A stretch of DNA of 16,375 nt from assembly GCA_002402755.1 (NCBI GenBank), contig DHGK01000154.1:1-16375 (forward strand). The letters are read 5' to 3'. The DNA comes from Planctomycetes bacterium UBA4800 (GTDB taxonomy: Bacteria > Planctomycetota > UBA8108 > UBA8890 > UBA8898). How positions within the stretch are numbered: the stretch's first letter is position 1; each line of letters opens with the position of its first letter. The position numbers were made by a program, and so were the translations under genes. Shown here piece by piece: positions 14,767 to 16,375 of the stretch. The notes below the pieces were generated by a model. It saw only the letters and a list, made by a program, of their open reading frames with translations. It was not told the DNA's origin and did not search any database.

Positions 14767-16375
14767 GCCGATGCTGCCGCTGCCCGGATTCGATGCGCGC
14801 GACTTCAGGCGCCTTCCGGGCGACCACGTCGCCGCGGAGACGCACGGCGGGCGCGCGATCGTGCGCGTCCGGCCGGAAGCCCTGCGCGCGCTCGCGCGCG
14901 AGGCCTTTCACGACATCGCGTTCCTGCTCAGGCGCGCGCACCTGGAGAAGCTGGCCGCGATTCTCCGCGACCCCGGCGCCTCCGAGAACGACCGCTTCGT
15001 CGCCGAGGCGCTGCTCAGGAACGCGGCGATCGCCGCGCGCGGCGTCCTGCCCATGTGCCAGGACACGGGCACGGCCACGGTCATCGCCTGGAAGGGCGAG
15101 GACGTGGTGACGGGCGGCGACGACGCGCGCCTCCTGGCGAGCGGCATCGAGGACGCGTGGCGCGCCGGGAACCTGAGGTACTCGCAGCTCGCCGCGCGTT
15201 CGATGTTCGACGAGATCAACACCGGCGACAACCTTCCCGCGCAGATCGACATCCAGGCCGCGGCAGGCGAGGAGTACCATTTTCTCTTCATCGCCAAGGG
15301 CGGCGGCTCGGCCAACAAGACGGCGTTCTACCAGGAGAGCAAGGCGCTCCTCAACGAACGCGCGCTCGAGGCGTTTCTGCGTGCGAAGATCGACGCCATC
15401 GGCGTCGCCGCCTGCCCGCCGTACCACCTGGCGGTCGTGATCGGCGGCACGTCGCCCGAGGCGAATCTCAAGACCCTGAAGCTCGCGTCGGCGGGCTGGC
15501 TCGATGGCTTGCCGGCCTCCGGCAACGAGCGCGGCAATGCGTTCCGCGATCCGGCGTGGGAGGCGCGCGTGCTCGCGATGGCATCCGAGAGCGGCTGGGG
15601 CGCGCAGTTCGGCGGGAAGCACCTGGCGCTCGACGCGCGCGTGATCCGGCTGCCGCGGCACGCGGGCTCCTGCCCGGTGAGCATCGGCGTGAGCTGCAAC
15701 GCCGATCGGAACATCCGCGCCGTCATCACGCGCGACGGCGTTCTGCTCGAGCGCCTGGAGGAGAACCCGGGGCGGTTTCTCGAAGCTGCGCCCGCGGTTG
15801 CCTCGCCCCCGCCGGCGCCGATCGACCTCGCCGCGCCGATAGCGCAAGTTCTGCGCGCGCTGTCGGCTCTGCCCGTGGGCGCGCGCGTGTCGCTCTCGGG
15901 GCCCCTGATCGTCGCGCGCGACGCGGCGCACGCGCGCCTCGCGCAGGCGCTCGAGGCGACGGGGAAGCTCCCCGAGTACTTCACGCGCCACCCGATCTAC
16001 TACGCGGGCCCCGCGAAGACCCCCGAGGGCATGGCGTCGGGCAGCTTCGGCCCGACGACGGCGCAGCGCATGGACGCCTACGTCCCCGAGTTCATGCGAC
16101 ACGGCGCGTCGCTCGTCACGCTCGCCAAGGGGAACCGCGCCGCCGCGGTCGCCGATGCGTGCCGCCGCCACGGCGGCTTCTACCTGGGCACGATCGGCGG
16201 CGCCGCCGCCCTGGTGGCGCAGGAGCACATCGTGCGCAGCGAGGTCCTGGACTTCGCCGACCTGGGCATGGAGGCGGTCCGGCTGATCGAGGTCCGCGAC
16301 CTGCCCGCGTTCATCATCTACGATGACAAGGGGAACGACCTGTACGCGGCGCGGGCGTGCTTTTCGGGGGACAGT
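14759..16375 (+). CDS. Class I (Fe-S) fumarase-family hydratase, probable mesaconase (3' end cut)
   Basis: 539 codons are visible; class I fumarases have about 540-550, so only a few residues are missing. The alpha part has the [4Fe-4S] cysteines C100 in LPMCQDTGT, C219 in AACPPYHL and, near C305/C313, SCPVSIGVSC. Other marks are DEINTGDNLPAQID and AKGGGSANKT. A Pro/Ala linker (about 343-356) leads to the beta part with HPIYYAGPAKTPEGMASGSF, GPTTAQRMD and LAKGN. It hydrates fumarate to malate and, in some members such as E. coli FumD and the Burkholderia xenovorans enzyme, mesaconate to (S)-citramalate. Its place at the end of a mesaconate-producing operon argues for the mesaconase role. Sequence alone does not separate the two activities. 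The ATG at 14759 overlaps the previous stop, with GAGG (14746-14749) 9 bases upstream. Confidence 0.93.
   Translation, partial: MYEPMLPLPGFDARDFRRLPGDHVAAETHGGRAIVRVRPEALRALAREAFHDIAFLLRRAHLEKLAAILRDPGASENDRFVAEALLRNAAIAARGVLPMCQDTGTATVIAWKGEDVVTGGDDARLLASGIEDAWRAGNLRYSQLAARSMFDEINTGDNLPAQIDIQAAAGEEYHFLFIAKGGGSANKTAFYQESKALLNERALEAFLRAKIDAIGVAACPPYHLAVVIGGTSPEANLKTLKLASAGWLDGLPASGNERGNAFRDPAWEARVLAMASESGWGAQFGGKHLALDARVIRLPRHAGSCPVSIGVSCNADRNIRAVITRDGVLLERLEENPGRFLEAAPAVASPPPAPIDLAAPIAQVLRALSALPVGARVSLSGPLIVARDAAHARLAQALEATGKLPEYFTRHPIYYAGPAKTPEGMASGSFGPTTAQRMDAYVPEFMRHGASLVTLAKGNRAAAVADACRRHGGFYLGTIGGAAALVAQEHIVRSEVLDFADLGMEAVRLIEVRDLPAFIIYDDKGNDLYAARACFSGDS

Overview
The window comes from a very high-GC bacterium, with G or C at most third codon positions. 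Its lifestyle looks heterotrophic, amino-acid-degrading and cobalamin-using. I cannot name the phylum. The catabolic genes resemble families known from amino-acid-fermenting Clostridia, Fusobacteria and Spirochaetes. The typA gene at the left edge reads instead like an actinobacterial (Microbacteriaceae-type) protein. Either the genome is a mosaic, or typA was transferred, or the contig is chimeric.

Left part (1-4235), all on the minus strand: typA/bipA translational GTPase, cut by the window edge; a B12-binding radical SAM protein with an unusually long putative leader; a 316-bp gap holding a terminator followed directly by a promoter; and a two-gene PIN toxin/antitoxin module with the toxin first and a possible leaderless toxin transcript.

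A roughly 200-bp divergent regulatory region (4236-4436) contains a nested inverted repeat and a weak candidate promoter.

Right part (4437-16375), all on the plus strand: a nine-gene run in which each gene overlaps the next or is separated by 10 bases or less. The order is putA (bifunctional proline dehydrogenase/P5C dehydrogenase), glmS, glmL, glmE (adenosylcobalamin glutamate mutase and its MutL-type accessory protein), methylaspartate ammonia-lyase, an AtuA/DUF1446-like protein, a DUF4387 protein, a P-loop protein with an alanyl-tRNA-synthetase editing-like C-terminal half, and a class I fumarase-family hydratase cut by the right edge.

Read as a pathway: proline -> P5C -> L-glutamate (PutA) -> 3-methylaspartate (GlmES) -> mesaconate + NH3 (MAL) -> (S)-citramalate (class I hydratase acting as mesaconase). 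No citramalate lyase, transporter or regulator lies inside the window. The least explained members are the DUF1446/DUF4387 pair and, above all, the P-loop/tRNA-SAD-like protein. These are the best candidates for undescribed biology here.
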